A stretch of 64,000 nt of DNA from Nonomuraea helvata (GTDB lineage Bacteria > Actinomycetota > Actinomycetes > Streptosporangiales > Streptosporangiaceae), in NCBI RefSeq assembly GCF_039535785.1, contig NZ_BAAAXV010000009.1, positions 1,054,001-1,118,000 of the forward strand, in the 5' to 3' direction. Shown one piece after another: positions 1-7,462 of the stretch. Below the pieces are notes generated by a model that ran no database searches, was not told where the DNA came from, and saw only the letters and a list, made by a program, of their open reading frames with translations. Position 1 is the first letter of the stretch. Each line of letters opens with the position of its first letter. The position numbers and the translations under genes are program-made.

Positions 1-392
1 AAGGCGACGCCACCGACCACCGGTGGCAGCACCAGCGGCACGGTGACCAGGGCCCGTACCAGGCGCCGGCCGGGGAAGTCGACCCGGGCCAGCAGCCACG
101 CCAGCGGCACGCCGAGCAGCAGGCACATGGCGGTGGCGATGGTGGCCGTCACCAGCGACAGCCGCAGCGCCTCCAGCACGTGCGGTTCGGCCAGCCGCTC
201 CAGCAGCGTGGACCACGGCGCCCGGACCACCAGCCCCGCCAACGGCAGCACCAGGAACGCCAGCCCCAGCACCGCGGGGACGACCAGCATCCACGGCAGC
301 CGCCCGGAGATCTCGCGGCCCGCGACCGGGCGCTCGGTGGGCCCGCCACGCGGACCCGCCGAGTCGAGATGTTCCGGTGCAGAAGAGCTCAT
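1..392 (-). CDS. modB: Molybdate ABC transporter permease ModB (3' part outside window)
   Basis: Inner-membrane permease that would pass molybdate delivered by ModA. Read on the minus strand from ATG at 392 the frame stays open to the window edge, giving about 130 residues. A roughly 30-residue hydrophilic start precedes a first membrane segment (WMLVVPAVLGLAFLVLP). A second hydrophobic stretch (LSLVTATIATAMCLLLG) leads into PLAWLLARVDFPGRRLV, a pattern typical of ModB/CysT-type permeases. The start lies 6 bases after the modA stop, so the two are almost certainly one operon. The C-terminal EAA loop and the ATPase ModC would lie outside the window. The assignment rests on the adjacent modA and the family pattern. 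Confidence 0.85.
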   Translation of the reverse strand, partial: MSSSAPEHLDSAGPRGGPTERPVAGREISGRLPWMLVVPAVLGLAFLVLPLAGLVVRAPWSTLLERLAEPHVLEALRLSLVTATIATAMCLLLGVPLAWLLARVDFPGRRLVRALVTVPLVLPPVVGGVA

Positions 393-398
393 CCGGGA

Positions 399-1205
399 TC
401 AGGGAGCCTCGAAGCCGGCCTTGGCCAGCACGTCCTTGCCCTGCTGCGACAGCACCAGATCGACGAACTGCTTGCCCAGGTCACCCGCGGGCGCCTTGGC
501 CAGCGTGGCGATCGGGTAGTCGTTGATCGCCTTGTCCGCCTCGGGGAACTCGATGCCCTGCACCTTGCCCACCGAGGCGATCACGTCGGTCCTGTAGACC
601 AGTGCCGCGTCCACCTCGCCCAACTCCACCTTGGTCAGCGTGGCCTTGACGTCCTGCTCCAGCGTCACCGGCGTGACCTTGAGCCCCGCCGCGTCCAGCG
701 CCTTGACCGCGGCCGCGCCGCACGGCACCTGCTCGGCGCAGAGCGCGACCTTCACCTTGGAGTCGGCCAGGTCCTTCAACTCGTCCACCTTGGCCGGGTT
801 GTCCTTCGGCACGGCGATCTGGAGCTTGTTGCGCACGAACGTCGTCGGCGCACTTGCCAGCGACGCGTCCGTGACCGTCTTCATCGTGGCCGGGCTCGCC
901 GCGGCGAACACGTCGGCCGGTGCCCCCTGGGTGATCTGCTGGGCCAGAGTGGCGCTGGAGCCGAAGTTGAACTTCACCGTCGTACCTGGATGAGCGCCCT
1001 CGAACGTCTTGCCGAGCTCGGTGAACGTACCGGTCAACGAGGCCGCCGCGAACACCGTCACCTCTTTGGCCCCACCCCCGGCGGACGCCGAGGACGAAGC
1101 GGAGGTCGTGGACGTGGCCGGATCACCGGAGCCGCAACCGGACAGCCCCGCCAGCGCGAGCGCGACAGGAAGGGCGATCGCCCATCGGGAAAGACGCCTG
1201 AACAC
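399..1205 (-). CDS. modA: Molybdate-binding lipoprotein ModA
   Basis: Periplasmic-type solute-binding lipoprotein of a molybdate (possibly tungstate) ABC transporter, 268 residues. The start is set at GTG 1205 because GAGGAG lies 9 bases upstream; an ATG further upstream would add 11 residues before the signal sequence. A signal peptide ends in a lipobox (LSGC), followed by a Ser/Ala linker. The mature part opens with the ModA-type VTVFAAASLTGTFTELG and contains FNFGSSATLAQQI, GAPADVFAAAS and DAALVYRTD, all characteristic of the family. It is followed directly by modB. The HTH-TOBE regulator lies 13 bases upstream in the same direction, so the three genes are probably co-transcribed. Confidence 0.93.
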   Translation of the reverse strand: MFRRLSRWAIALPVALALAGLSGCGSGDPATSTTSASSSASAGGGAKEVTVFAAASLTGTFTELGKTFEGAHPGTTVKFNFGSSATLAQQITQGAPADVFAAASPATMKTVTDASLASAPTTFVRNKLQIAVPKDNPAKVDELKDLADSKVKVALCAEQVPCGAAAVKALDAAGLKVTPVTLEQDVKATLTKVELGEVDAALVYRTDVIASVGKVQGIEFPEADKAINDYPIATLAKAPAGDLGKQFVDLVLSQQGKDVLAKAGFEAP

Positions 1206-1218
1206 CAAGGGGGGCTCC

Positions 1219-1644
1219 TCACAAGTGACTGGCCACACGCTCGTGGCCGGGAATCTCCACGACGACGTTGGTGGACTTGATCACGGCGACCGCCACCACC
1301 CCCACCTCCAGGCCCAGCTCATCTGCGGCCTGGCGGCTCATCAGCGACACCACCCGGAACGGCCCCGCGGCGATCTCCACCTGCGCCATCACCGCATCGC
1401 GGATCACCTCGGTCACGATCCCGCGAAAGCGGTTACGCGCTGAAGAACGGCCGCTGCCGTCGCTCTCCTCGATCTGCGATCGAGCGAAAGCGGCCAGGTC
1501 GGCGCCGTTGACCCGCCGGTGACCGTGCTCGTCCCGTTCGGCCCCGAGCCGGCCCGCGTCCACCCACCGGCGAACGGTGTCCGAGCTGACCCCGAGCAGC
1601 GCGGCGGCCTCACTGATCCGAAACGTCGTCACAAGCCTCACCAT
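1219..1644 (-). CDS. HTH-TOBE (Mop-domain) molybdate-responsive regulator
   Basis: About 141 residues from ATG 1644. Residues ~4-55 form an excisionase/MerR-like winged helix (ISEAAALLGVSSDTVRRWVD), and residues ~75-141 form a TOBE/Mop domain (RNRFRGIVTEVIRDAVMAQV and a C-terminal VIKSTNVVVE). Mop domains bind molybdate. This arrangement is commonly found upstream of actinobacterial modABC and serves as a functional counterpart of ModE, although the DNA-binding part is unrelated. As the first gene of the unit it probably regulates the transporter according to intracellular molybdate. The frame is open further upstream, but the conserved domain begins just after this ATG, so the upstream extension is rejected. 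Confidence 0.85.
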   Translation of the reverse strand: MVRLVTTFRISEAAALLGVSSDTVRRWVDAGRLGAERDEHGHRRVNGADLAAFARSQIEESDGSGRSSARNRFRGIVTEVIRDAVMAQVEIAAGPFRVVSLMSRQAADELGLEVGVVAVAVIKSTNVVVEIPGHERVASHL

Positions 1645-1741
1645 ACCTTTCGCACATTCCAGTCTGAATACCCGTCTTCGACCGCAGCAGCGGCACGATC
1701 TACCGTGCTGCCATGGCATCCACGAGATCGGAGAACCTTCC

Positions 1742-2120
1742 GTGAGTCTCCGTCTCCCTCGCCGCTGGGCCGTCACATCCGCACTCGCCATCGCCCTGCT
1801 GGCCACGCTCGCGCCCGCCACCACGGCCACGGCCGCCGCCGGACCGTCCTCCGCCCAGCAGACCACCGTCGGCACGGTCAAGGTACGCGGCCAGGTGATC
1901 CGTCCGCGCTCGTTCAGCATGGCCCGGCCGCGCAGCCTGCCGCAGCACACTGTGCGCGTGCGCTACCGGACCTCCCACAGCGCGGAGAAACACACCTTCA
2001 CCGGACCGCTGCTCGTCGATGTCCTGAACCTGACCGAGCCCCGCATCGATCCCGACACCAAGAACGCCCAGCTACGCCTGTTCGTCACCGCCACCGGATC
2101 GACGGCTACCGCGCTGGATA
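1742..2120 (+). pseudogene. Truncated, frameshifted secreted molybdopterin-domain protein
   Basis: A GTG at 1742 with GGAG about 10 bases upstream starts a clear Sec signal peptide (WAVTSALAIALLATLAP, then ATATAAA). About 85 residues follow that resemble the start of small secreted molybdopterin-dependent-oxidoreductase-like proteins (VGTVKVRGQVIRPRSFS, LLVDVLNLTEPRID, LRLFVTATGS). At about 2100 the expected continuation (DGYRA) is found in another frame and stops at 2121. The remaining half of the domain is absent. A one-base shift followed by a deletion is the simplest reading. A molybdenum-related gene beside mod genes makes sense functionally. If the frame is kept open, an unrelated tail runs on to 2272. 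Confidence 0.6.
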
Positions 2121-2258
2121 ACCGTGTCTGCAAGCGCAGGGGCCGAGGAAGCCGACCGGTCCCGATGTCGGGCTGCGGGTCAGCCGTCCACACCGAGCAT
2201 GACGTCGGACGCCTGCCTTGGCGCCAGCCAGGGTCTAGGTCGGTGGACGGCGAATGGG

Positions 2259-3155
2259 CTACGGGGGGCTGATGACAGTGAGCATGCGGGCGAGTTTCCA
2301 TGGCCGACGGCCCCAGGCGGCGAGCTTTCCTTCGAGAAGCGGCTTGCCTATCCCTTGTCGGCCGATGAACACCAGCATGAGAGCCGCGGGGTCGGCAGAC
2401 AGGTGGGCGTCAACGTCGCGTGCACCCCCCGCGTCAAGTGTCAACGAACCGCGGTCGAAGACCATCAACGTGCGCCCGCCTCCACGCAGGCGCAGGTCGA
2501 AGCGGGCTCGGAAGGATCGAGCTTTCTCCTGGTTCAACAGGGCCGTGGGCGGTAGAGCCCCGATGAGCGGAAGCACGCCGCCCTCGACCGCGAGGAGAGC
2601 GTGGTGACGCTGTATCGGCCACGAGCACCCGGTGGCTGCGGCGATGTCATGGCCGTGGATCAAACATTCCTCGAGCAAGTGGCACGCCACCGCCGAAGGC
2701 GGCAGGCGGGCGCCTTGCAGCCAATCGACGGCGGCCGCTCGCGAACGCGACGCGATGACGTCGAACTCGTTCGCCAGCGTGCCGATGCGATCTGCGAGGA
2801 CGGCTGGGGCCCGTTCGCCATCCTGGGCCAGCATCTTCGCGTTGACCTCGGCCATTCCCGCCGTCGTCACCGTGGCTTGCGGGACCGGCCTTCCGGCGAC
2901 GGCGTCGGTGTCGAGGCGAAAGACATGAGCCAGGTGAGCCGCGACATCGCCCACTGTCCAAGTACCGACCGAATCGGCGTTGGCGTCAGGGACGCTGCGC
3001 ACAAGTTCGACGAGGCTGGGAACGACATCCCGCAGTGCCGCACGCGCCTGGGCCAGGGTGTCGGAGGCCCCGCTGTGCGTCGCAGCCGGGACCGTGCCCG
3101 TGCCTTCCCGGGTGTCAGAGTCTGGGCCTCGCCTGGGAGATGGGGTCTCGGTCAT
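2259..3155 (-). CDS. Maleylpyruvate-isomerase-like (DinB fold) protein
   Basis: 298 residues from ATG 3155, with GGAG 7 bases upstream. After a ~30-residue polar leader, residues ~35-190 show the MDMPI N-terminal/DinB-like four-helix pattern (TWTVGDVAAHLAHVFR, HLLEECLIHGHDIA). The His/Glu/His positions usually bind a divalent metal, and mycothiol is the usual thiol cofactor. The C-terminal ~90 residues (LTLDAGGARDVDAHLSADPA) resemble an SCP2-like domain. The gene is divergent from a HxlR-type regulator, which also ends in an SCP2-like domain; the two are probably regulator and target. The substrate is unknown. The longer open frame upstream is antisense to the regulator and is not used. Confidence 0.75.
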   Translation of the reverse strand: MTETPSPRRGPDSDTREGTGTVPAATHSGASDTLAQARAALRDVVPSLVELVRSVPDANADSVGTWTVGDVAAHLAHVFRLDTDAVAGRPVPQATVTTAGMAEVNAKMLAQDGERAPAVLADRIGTLANEFDVIASRSRAAAVDWLQGARLPPSAVACHLLEECLIHGHDIAAATGCSWPIQRHHALLAVEGGVLPLIGALPPTALLNQEKARSFRARFDLRLRGGGRTLMVFDRGSLTLDAGGARDVDAHLSADPAALMLVFIGRQGIGKPLLEGKLAAWGRRPWKLARMLTVISPP

Positions 3156-3281
3156 CGTTTCACTCCTGTGGCGTGAGTGCTGGTCGCGGTGGCCGTCCCA
3201 TGGCCAGGACGAGGTCGTCACACCCGTACCGGCGCCCTGCTGGATATTGTCAGGCATACTTGAGAATGTAAAGTGATGGTC

Positions 3282-3938
3282 ATGAGTCGGAGCTACGGCC
3301 AGTACTGCGGTCTCGCCCGGGCGCTCGATGTCGTGGGCGACCGGTGGAATCTGCTCATCGTCCGCCAGCTCCTCATCGCTCCCGCCCGCTACCGCGAGCT
3401 GCTCGATGGGCTCGGCGGCATGGCCACGAACCTGCTCACCGACCGTCTCCGCGACCTGGAGACTGCCGGAGTGGTTGAGCGGCGACTGGCCGAGGAGGGC
3501 AACGCGATCGTGTACGCACTCACCCCATGGGGCGCCGAGCTGCGGGAACCGATCGAGAGCCTCATCCGCTGGTCCACGCCGCTCATGGCGCGCGGACCAG
3601 ACGGCGACCGCTTCCACGCCGAATGGCTCGCCGTCGCCCTCCGCGCCTTGCTCGTCGACAGGGCCGCCGCGCACCGGGCATCGACGGTGGGGATCGAGGT
3701 CGACGGCCAGCTGCTCCAGGTGCGGGCGACGCGCTCGGGCACAGAGGTGACCCTGCATGATGGCGGCGGTCTCGATGCCGTCGTGCGTGCTGACGCCCCC
3801 ATCATTCTCGGGCTGGCAGCGGGTGTGCTCGCCCTCGACGACGCCCATGGGCTCGTCGACATCGAAGGCGATGAAGCCGCGGTACGCGCCCTCTTCAACT
3901 TTCGGCGGCCCCAGGCTGGAGGGTCCACTCGCCGCTGA
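3282..3938 (+). CDS. HxlR-family winged-helix regulator with SCP2-like C-terminus
   Basis: 218 residues from ATG 3282 (MSRSYGQYC, the usual family start); in-frame GTG 3273 and ATG 3276 are alternatives. Residues ~10-95 carry the HxlR signature (ALDVVGDRWNLLIVRQLL, MATNLLTDRLRDLE, YALTPWGAEL). The C-terminal ~100 residues (VDGQLLQVRATRSGTEVTLH, GLVDIEGDEAAVRALF) look like an SCP2 sterol-carrier-type ligand pocket. It faces the isomerase-like gene across about 125 bases. The gap contains short inverted hexamers around ACTTGAGAATGTAAAGT that could be an operator, but the symmetry is weak. Ligand and target are inferred only from position. Confidence 0.8.
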   Translation: MSRSYGQYCGLARALDVVGDRWNLLIVRQLLIAPARYRELLDGLGGMATNLLTDRLRDLETAGVVERRLAEEGNAIVYALTPWGAELREPIESLIRWSTPLMARGPDGDRFHAEWLAVALRALLVDRAAAHRASTVGIEVDGQLLQVRATRSGTEVTLHDGGGLDAVVRADAPIILGLAAGVLALDDAHGLVDIEGDEAAVRALFNFRRPQAGGSTRR

Positions 3939-3944
3939 CCTCTC

Positions 3945-3966
3945 CCACCCTTACGGCGCAGGGTGG
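3945..3966 (+). terminator. Hairpin terminator after the HxlR-type gene
   Basis: Arms CCACCCT and AGGGTGG enclose an 8-base loop, starting 7 bases after the stop codon. There is no U-run, as is common in high-GC actinobacteria. Confidence 0.5.
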
Positions 3967-4352
3967 ACCTCTCGCCGAGTCTCGCTGTCAGGCTCGTTTG
4001 CGGCTGGTGACATGTCCGTCCATCGGCACCCGAACGCCTGACACGGCGCTGTCACTTCTGAGCGACGTTCGTCAGTCACCGGAGTTCGAGCGGCCGAGCA
4101 CGAAGACCGGCGTACAGGTAGAAGCGCAGAGCCCTGTACGAGCAGAAGTACTGACGTGGTACGCCATTCGCCGAGGTCACGGCATGAAGGGGCCGATACC
4201 TCGCGCGCCGATCACGGCGGCAGTGCGCCAAGAGGGCGGTCCTCGTTCGGCAGCGCTGTCCCGTCGCTCGTCGGCCTTGATCCACCAGGTCAAAGACCTC
4301 AAGGGGAGGCACCACCCATGTGGAAAACGGGCGAGAGCCCAGAGGCTGTTTC
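3967..4352. other. About 390 bases without a recognisable gene
   Basis: Both strands contain short open frames, but none has a convincing ribosome-binding site, a family motif or third-position GC bias. The stretch lies between the HxlR-type gene and the 3' end of the ammonia-lyase gene. I see no transposon ends or strong repeats here. Confidence 0.5.
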
Positions 4353-5846
4353 TTACAGAGGGAGTACGGCGGTGAGCAGCTCGCCGGCCCTGCGGACATC
4401 GGCGTCCAACGGGCGGTCGGGATCGACCGGAGGGATCACCTCAACCAGCGCGTCGAGGAGTGCCGCGCAGCTCGGAGCTGTGGGGCGGCGGGCGCCGACG
4501 TGCGCTGCCTGTCGCAGTCCCACCGCCAGCGAGCCGCAGAGCAGGCGCAGTAGGGCGGCCATGTCGTGGGAGCGAAGGGCGGCCTGGGTGCCGAACGGCA
4601 CCACGTCCTGGTTGTGCAGGTTGGTCGGCAGGCTCTGCATGCCGGCGGGCACGGCGGCGCGGCGGATCTCGGCGACGAACGCGGTCGTGGCGAGCTGTAC
4701 CCCCTGCATCCCGTGTTGGCGGCCGGGTCCGGCGGCGAGCATCGGGGGCAGGCCACCGTTGCGGGCCGGGTCGACGAGGAGGTCGAGCTGCCGCTCGGCG
4801 AGGTTGCCGAGCTGGGCGGCGACCATCGCCAGGACATCGGCGGCGAACGCGGCCGGCTGCCCGAAGAAGTTGCCGCCGTGCACGACCAGGTCATCATCGG
4901 GGAAGAACAGCGGGTTGTCGCTGACGCTGGACAGGTCGGCCTCGACGACACCGTCGACGTAGCGCAGAGCGTCCTCGGCGGCGCCCAGCAGTTGTGGGGA
5001 GCAGCGGATGCTGTACGGCTCCTGCAGCGCGCGTGTGCCGGTCGGGCTGATACCGGAAAGGGTCTTGCGCATGCCCTCGGCGACGTCGATCGCGCCGCGG
5101 TGGCCGTAGGCGTCGAGGAGGCGCGGGTCGAGGAACCCCGGGTCGCAGCCGAGCGTGTCGGCCAGCAGGCAGGTGAGCGCCTGCAGCGCGCGGTGGGAGG
5201 ACCGGATGCTGTCCAGGGCCAGGGCGGTCGCGGCGGTGGTGAGAGACGTGCCGTTGACGAGCGCGAGGGCGTCCCGGCCGTCGAGCGTCAACGGGGTCAG
5301 CCCGGCATGGCGCAGCGCCTCGGCCGCGGGCATCCGCCGGTCGTCGACATACGCCTGTCCCCGGCCACGCAGTGCCTGGGTGGCATAGGCGAGCGGGATC
5401 AGGTCTCCGCTCGCGCCGACCGAACCGTAGCGTGGGATCGCCGGGACGAACGTCGTCGCGAACATCGCGGCAAGCCCGTCGACCACGTGTGCCGAAACCC
5501 CGGACGCCCCCTGTGCGAGAGACCACACGCGCACGAGAATCGCTGCCCGGCTCACGTCGTGGGCCAGATCCGGCCCCTGCCCGGCACCGAGGTGGGCCAG
5601 GGTGTTGTCACACTGGTCCGCCTCCTCCTCCCGGCCGGCGAACCCGACCAGGGCGCCGAATCCGGTGGTCGCGCCGTAGACCGGGCGTTCCTCCTCCCGT
5701 AGCACGCCACGCAGGAAGTCACGGCCGCGCTCGACGCGGTTGCGGACGGCCTCGTCGACCACGACGGACACCGGTGTCGCGGCGCGGTGCAGGTCGGCAG
5801 AGCGCAGCGGGGCGCTGAGGTTGATGGAGCCTTCGGCAACGGGCAT
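4353..5846 (-). CDS. Aromatic amino acid ammonia-lyase, probably tyrosine ammonia-lyase
   Basis: 497-residue member of the HAL/PAL/TAL family, which deaminates an aromatic amino acid through a self-formed MIO cofactor. The MIO triad Ala-Ser-Gly is at 145-147 in GSVGASGDLIPLAY, and the catalytic Tyr loop is at ~57 (VYGATTGFG). Further family landmarks are SVSDNPLFF and NLHNQDVVPFGTQAA. The selectivity position in NTLAHLGAG reads His85-Leu86, which in characterised enzymes favours tyrosine; HAL has Ser-His and PAL has Phe-Leu. p-Coumarate is therefore the predicted product. The gene is divergent from a flavoprotein-ligase pair across a 28-bp palindrome, suggesting a small co-regulated pathway. 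Histidine as substrate is the main alternative. Confidence 0.85.
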   Translation of the reverse strand: MPVAEGSINLSAPLRSADLHRAATPVSVVVDEAVRNRVERGRDFLRGVLREEERPVYGATTGFGALVGFAGREEEADQCDNTLAHLGAGQGPDLAHDVSRAAILVRVWSLAQGASGVSAHVVDGLAAMFATTFVPAIPRYGSVGASGDLIPLAYATQALRGRGQAYVDDRRMPAAEALRHAGLTPLTLDGRDALALVNGTSLTTAATALALDSIRSSHRALQALTCLLADTLGCDPGFLDPRLLDAYGHRGAIDVAEGMRKTLSGISPTGTRALQEPYSIRCSPQLLGAAEDALRYVDGVVEADLSSVSDNPLFFPDDDLVVHGGNFFGQPAAFAADVLAMVAAQLGNLAERQLDLLVDPARNGGLPPMLAAGPGRQHGMQGVQLATTAFVAEIRRAAVPAGMQSLPTNLHNQDVVPFGTQAALRSHDMAALLRLLCGSLAVGLRQAAHVGARRPTAPSCAALLDALVEVIPPVDPDRPLDADVRRAGELLTAVLPL

Positions 5847-5863
5847 GCCTGGACCATAGATCT

Positions 5864-5891
5864 CGAATTCTCAGAAGATTCTGAGAATTCG
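5864..5891. promoter_or_regulatory. 28-bp near-perfect palindrome in a divergent promoter region
   Basis: Arms CGAATTCTCAGAA (5864-5876) and TTCTGAGAATTCG (5879-5891) are exact reverse complements around the two-base centre GA. The palindrome is AT-rich against a GC-rich background. It lies in the 62-base gap between the ammonia-lyase start (5846) and the flavoprotein start (5909), so one bound dimer could control both directions. No regulator gene adjoins it. Confidence 0.85.
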
Positions 5892-5908
5892 TCCGTAGCT
5901 TCTGGATC

Positions 5909-7462
5909 ATGGCGCATGACTACCTGATCATCGGGGCCGGGCCGGCCGGGCTGCAGCTCGCCGCACTGCTCGAACATGGCGGTCACGACTATGCCGTCCT
6001 GGAACGCGGAGCCGGGCCGGGCACCTTCTTCACCCGGTTCCCGCGGCACCGCCAGCTGATCTCCATCAACAAGGTGCACACCGGGTACGAGGACCCGGAG
6101 CTGCGGCTGCGGATGGACTGGAACTCGTTGCTGAGCGACGATCCGGAACTGCTGCTCACCCGCTACAGCGAGAAGTACTTCCCGCAGGCCGACGATCTCG
6201 TACGCTACCTGTCCGACTTCGCGTCGGCGACCGGCGTCCAGGTGCACTACGACACTGACATCGTCCGGATCAGCCGGGACGACGACGGGTTCACCGCCAC
6301 CGACCGCAGTGGACACTCATGGCGGGGCCGGCGACTGGTCGTGGCCACCGGCGTCTCCCAGCTGTACGTCCCACCGATCCCCGGCATCGAGACCGCTGAA
6401 CGCTACGACACGTTCGAGACCGACCCCATGTCCTTCGTCGACCAGCAGGTCCTGGTGATCGGCAAGGGCAATTCGGGATTCGAGACCGCCGAGTCACTCA
6501 TGGAGAAGGCCGCGGTCATCCACGTCGCCGGGCCGCACTCCGTCAGGATGGCCTGGCAGTCGCACTACGTCGGGCACCTGCGGGCGGTGAACAACAATTT
6601 CCTCGACAGCTACCAGCTGAAATCGCAGAACTCGGTCCTCGACGGCACGGTGGAGAGCATCGAACGCCGTGCCGACGGTCGCTACCGGGTCATGTTCCGC
6701 TACGCCCGGACCGTGGAAGCGCTGCGCGAACTGTGTTACGACCGGGTGATCGTGTGCACCGGTTTCCGGTTCGACGCCTCGGCGTTCGACGACAGTTGCC
6801 GGCCCGCGCTGGTCATCAACGACCGTTTCCCCGAGCAGACGCCGGCGTACGAATCCGCCAACGTGCCCGATCTGTACTTCGCCGGCACGCTCACGCAGCA
6901 ACGCGACTTCAAGAAGGGCACCAGCGGCTTCATCCACGGCTTCCGGTACGGGGTGCGCGCGCTCCACCGGATCCTGACCGCCCGCTACCACGGCGGGACC
7001 TGGCCGGCCGAGAAGGTCGAGCCCGACCCGGACGCGATCAGCGACGCGATCATCGCCCGGGTCAACCGCTCCTCGGCGCTGTGGCAGCAGTTCGGCGTGC
7101 TCGGCGACGTGGTCACCGTGGATGGCGGCACCGCGCTCTACCAGGAGGAGGTCCCCGTGGCGTACACCGCCGACGGTGGGCTCGGCCCGGCCCGGCACAG
7201 GTTCGTCATCACCTTGGAGTACGGAAAGGATCACGACGCCGTCGATCCGTTCGACATCTCGGTCCCGAGAGTCGTCGAGAACGACGCCGCCAACGCTCAC
7301 GACGCGAGCTACCTGCACCCGGTGGTGCGGCACTACCGCGACGGCACGGCGGCCGGCGTCCACCACCTGGCGGAGAACCTGGACAACCAGTGGAACCTGC
7401 CGACGGTGCATCAGCAGCCACTGGCCGTCTTCGTCAAGGAATGCCTTGCCGACGCCTACTGA
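5909..7462 (+). CDS. FOXRED2-like FAD-dependent oxidoreductase / monooxygenase
   Basis: 517 residues. An N-terminal FAD Rossmann motif is at ~6-20 (LIIGAGPAGLQLAALLEHGG). A second nucleotide-binding motif for NAD(P)H is at ~185 (VLVIGKGNSGFETAESL). The signatures FFTRFPRHRQLISINK and LTQQRDFKKGTSGFIHGFRY match the bacterial relatives of FOXRED2, a branch of the flavin-monooxygenase superfamily. About 130 C-terminal residues after the flavin domains carry no motif I recognise. The gene starts 18 bases after the palindrome and overlaps the acyl-CoA ligase start by 17 bases, so translation is probably coupled. Oxidation of a coumarate-derived or amino-acid substrate is inferred from context only. 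Confidence 0.8.
   Translation: MAHDYLIIGAGPAGLQLAALLEHGGHDYAVLERGAGPGTFFTRFPRHRQLISINKVHTGYEDPELRLRMDWNSLLSDDPELLLTRYSEKYFPQADDLVRYLSDFASATGVQVHYDTDIVRISRDDDGFTATDRSGHSWRGRRLVVATGVSQLYVPPIPGIETAERYDTFETDPMSFVDQQVLVIGKGNSGFETAESLMEKAAVIHVAGPHSVRMAWQSHYVGHLRAVNNNFLDSYQLKSQNSVLDGTVESIERRADGRYRVMFRYARTVEALRELCYDRVIVCTGFRFDASAFDDSCRPALVINDRFPEQTPAYESANVPDLYFAGTLTQQRDFKKGTSGFIHGFRYGVRALHRILTARYHGGTWPAEKVEPDPDAISDAIIARVNRSSALWQQFGVLGDVVTVDGGTALYQEEVPVAYTADGGLGPARHRFVITLEYGKDHDAVDPFDISVPRVVENDAANAHDASYLHPVVRHYRDGTAAGVHHLAENLDNQWNLPTVHQQPLAVFVKECLADAY

Noticed and set aside
1206..1218. A molybdenum-cofactor riboswitch upstream of modA
   Set aside because: The gap is only 13 bases, too short for such an RNA.
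2121..2258. Continuation of the molybdopterin-domain protein
   Set aside because: The residues after 2120 do not resemble the domain; it is out-of-frame read-through.
3967..4352. Plus- and minus-strand frames as genes
   Set aside because: No ribosome-binding sites or motifs; left as non-coding.
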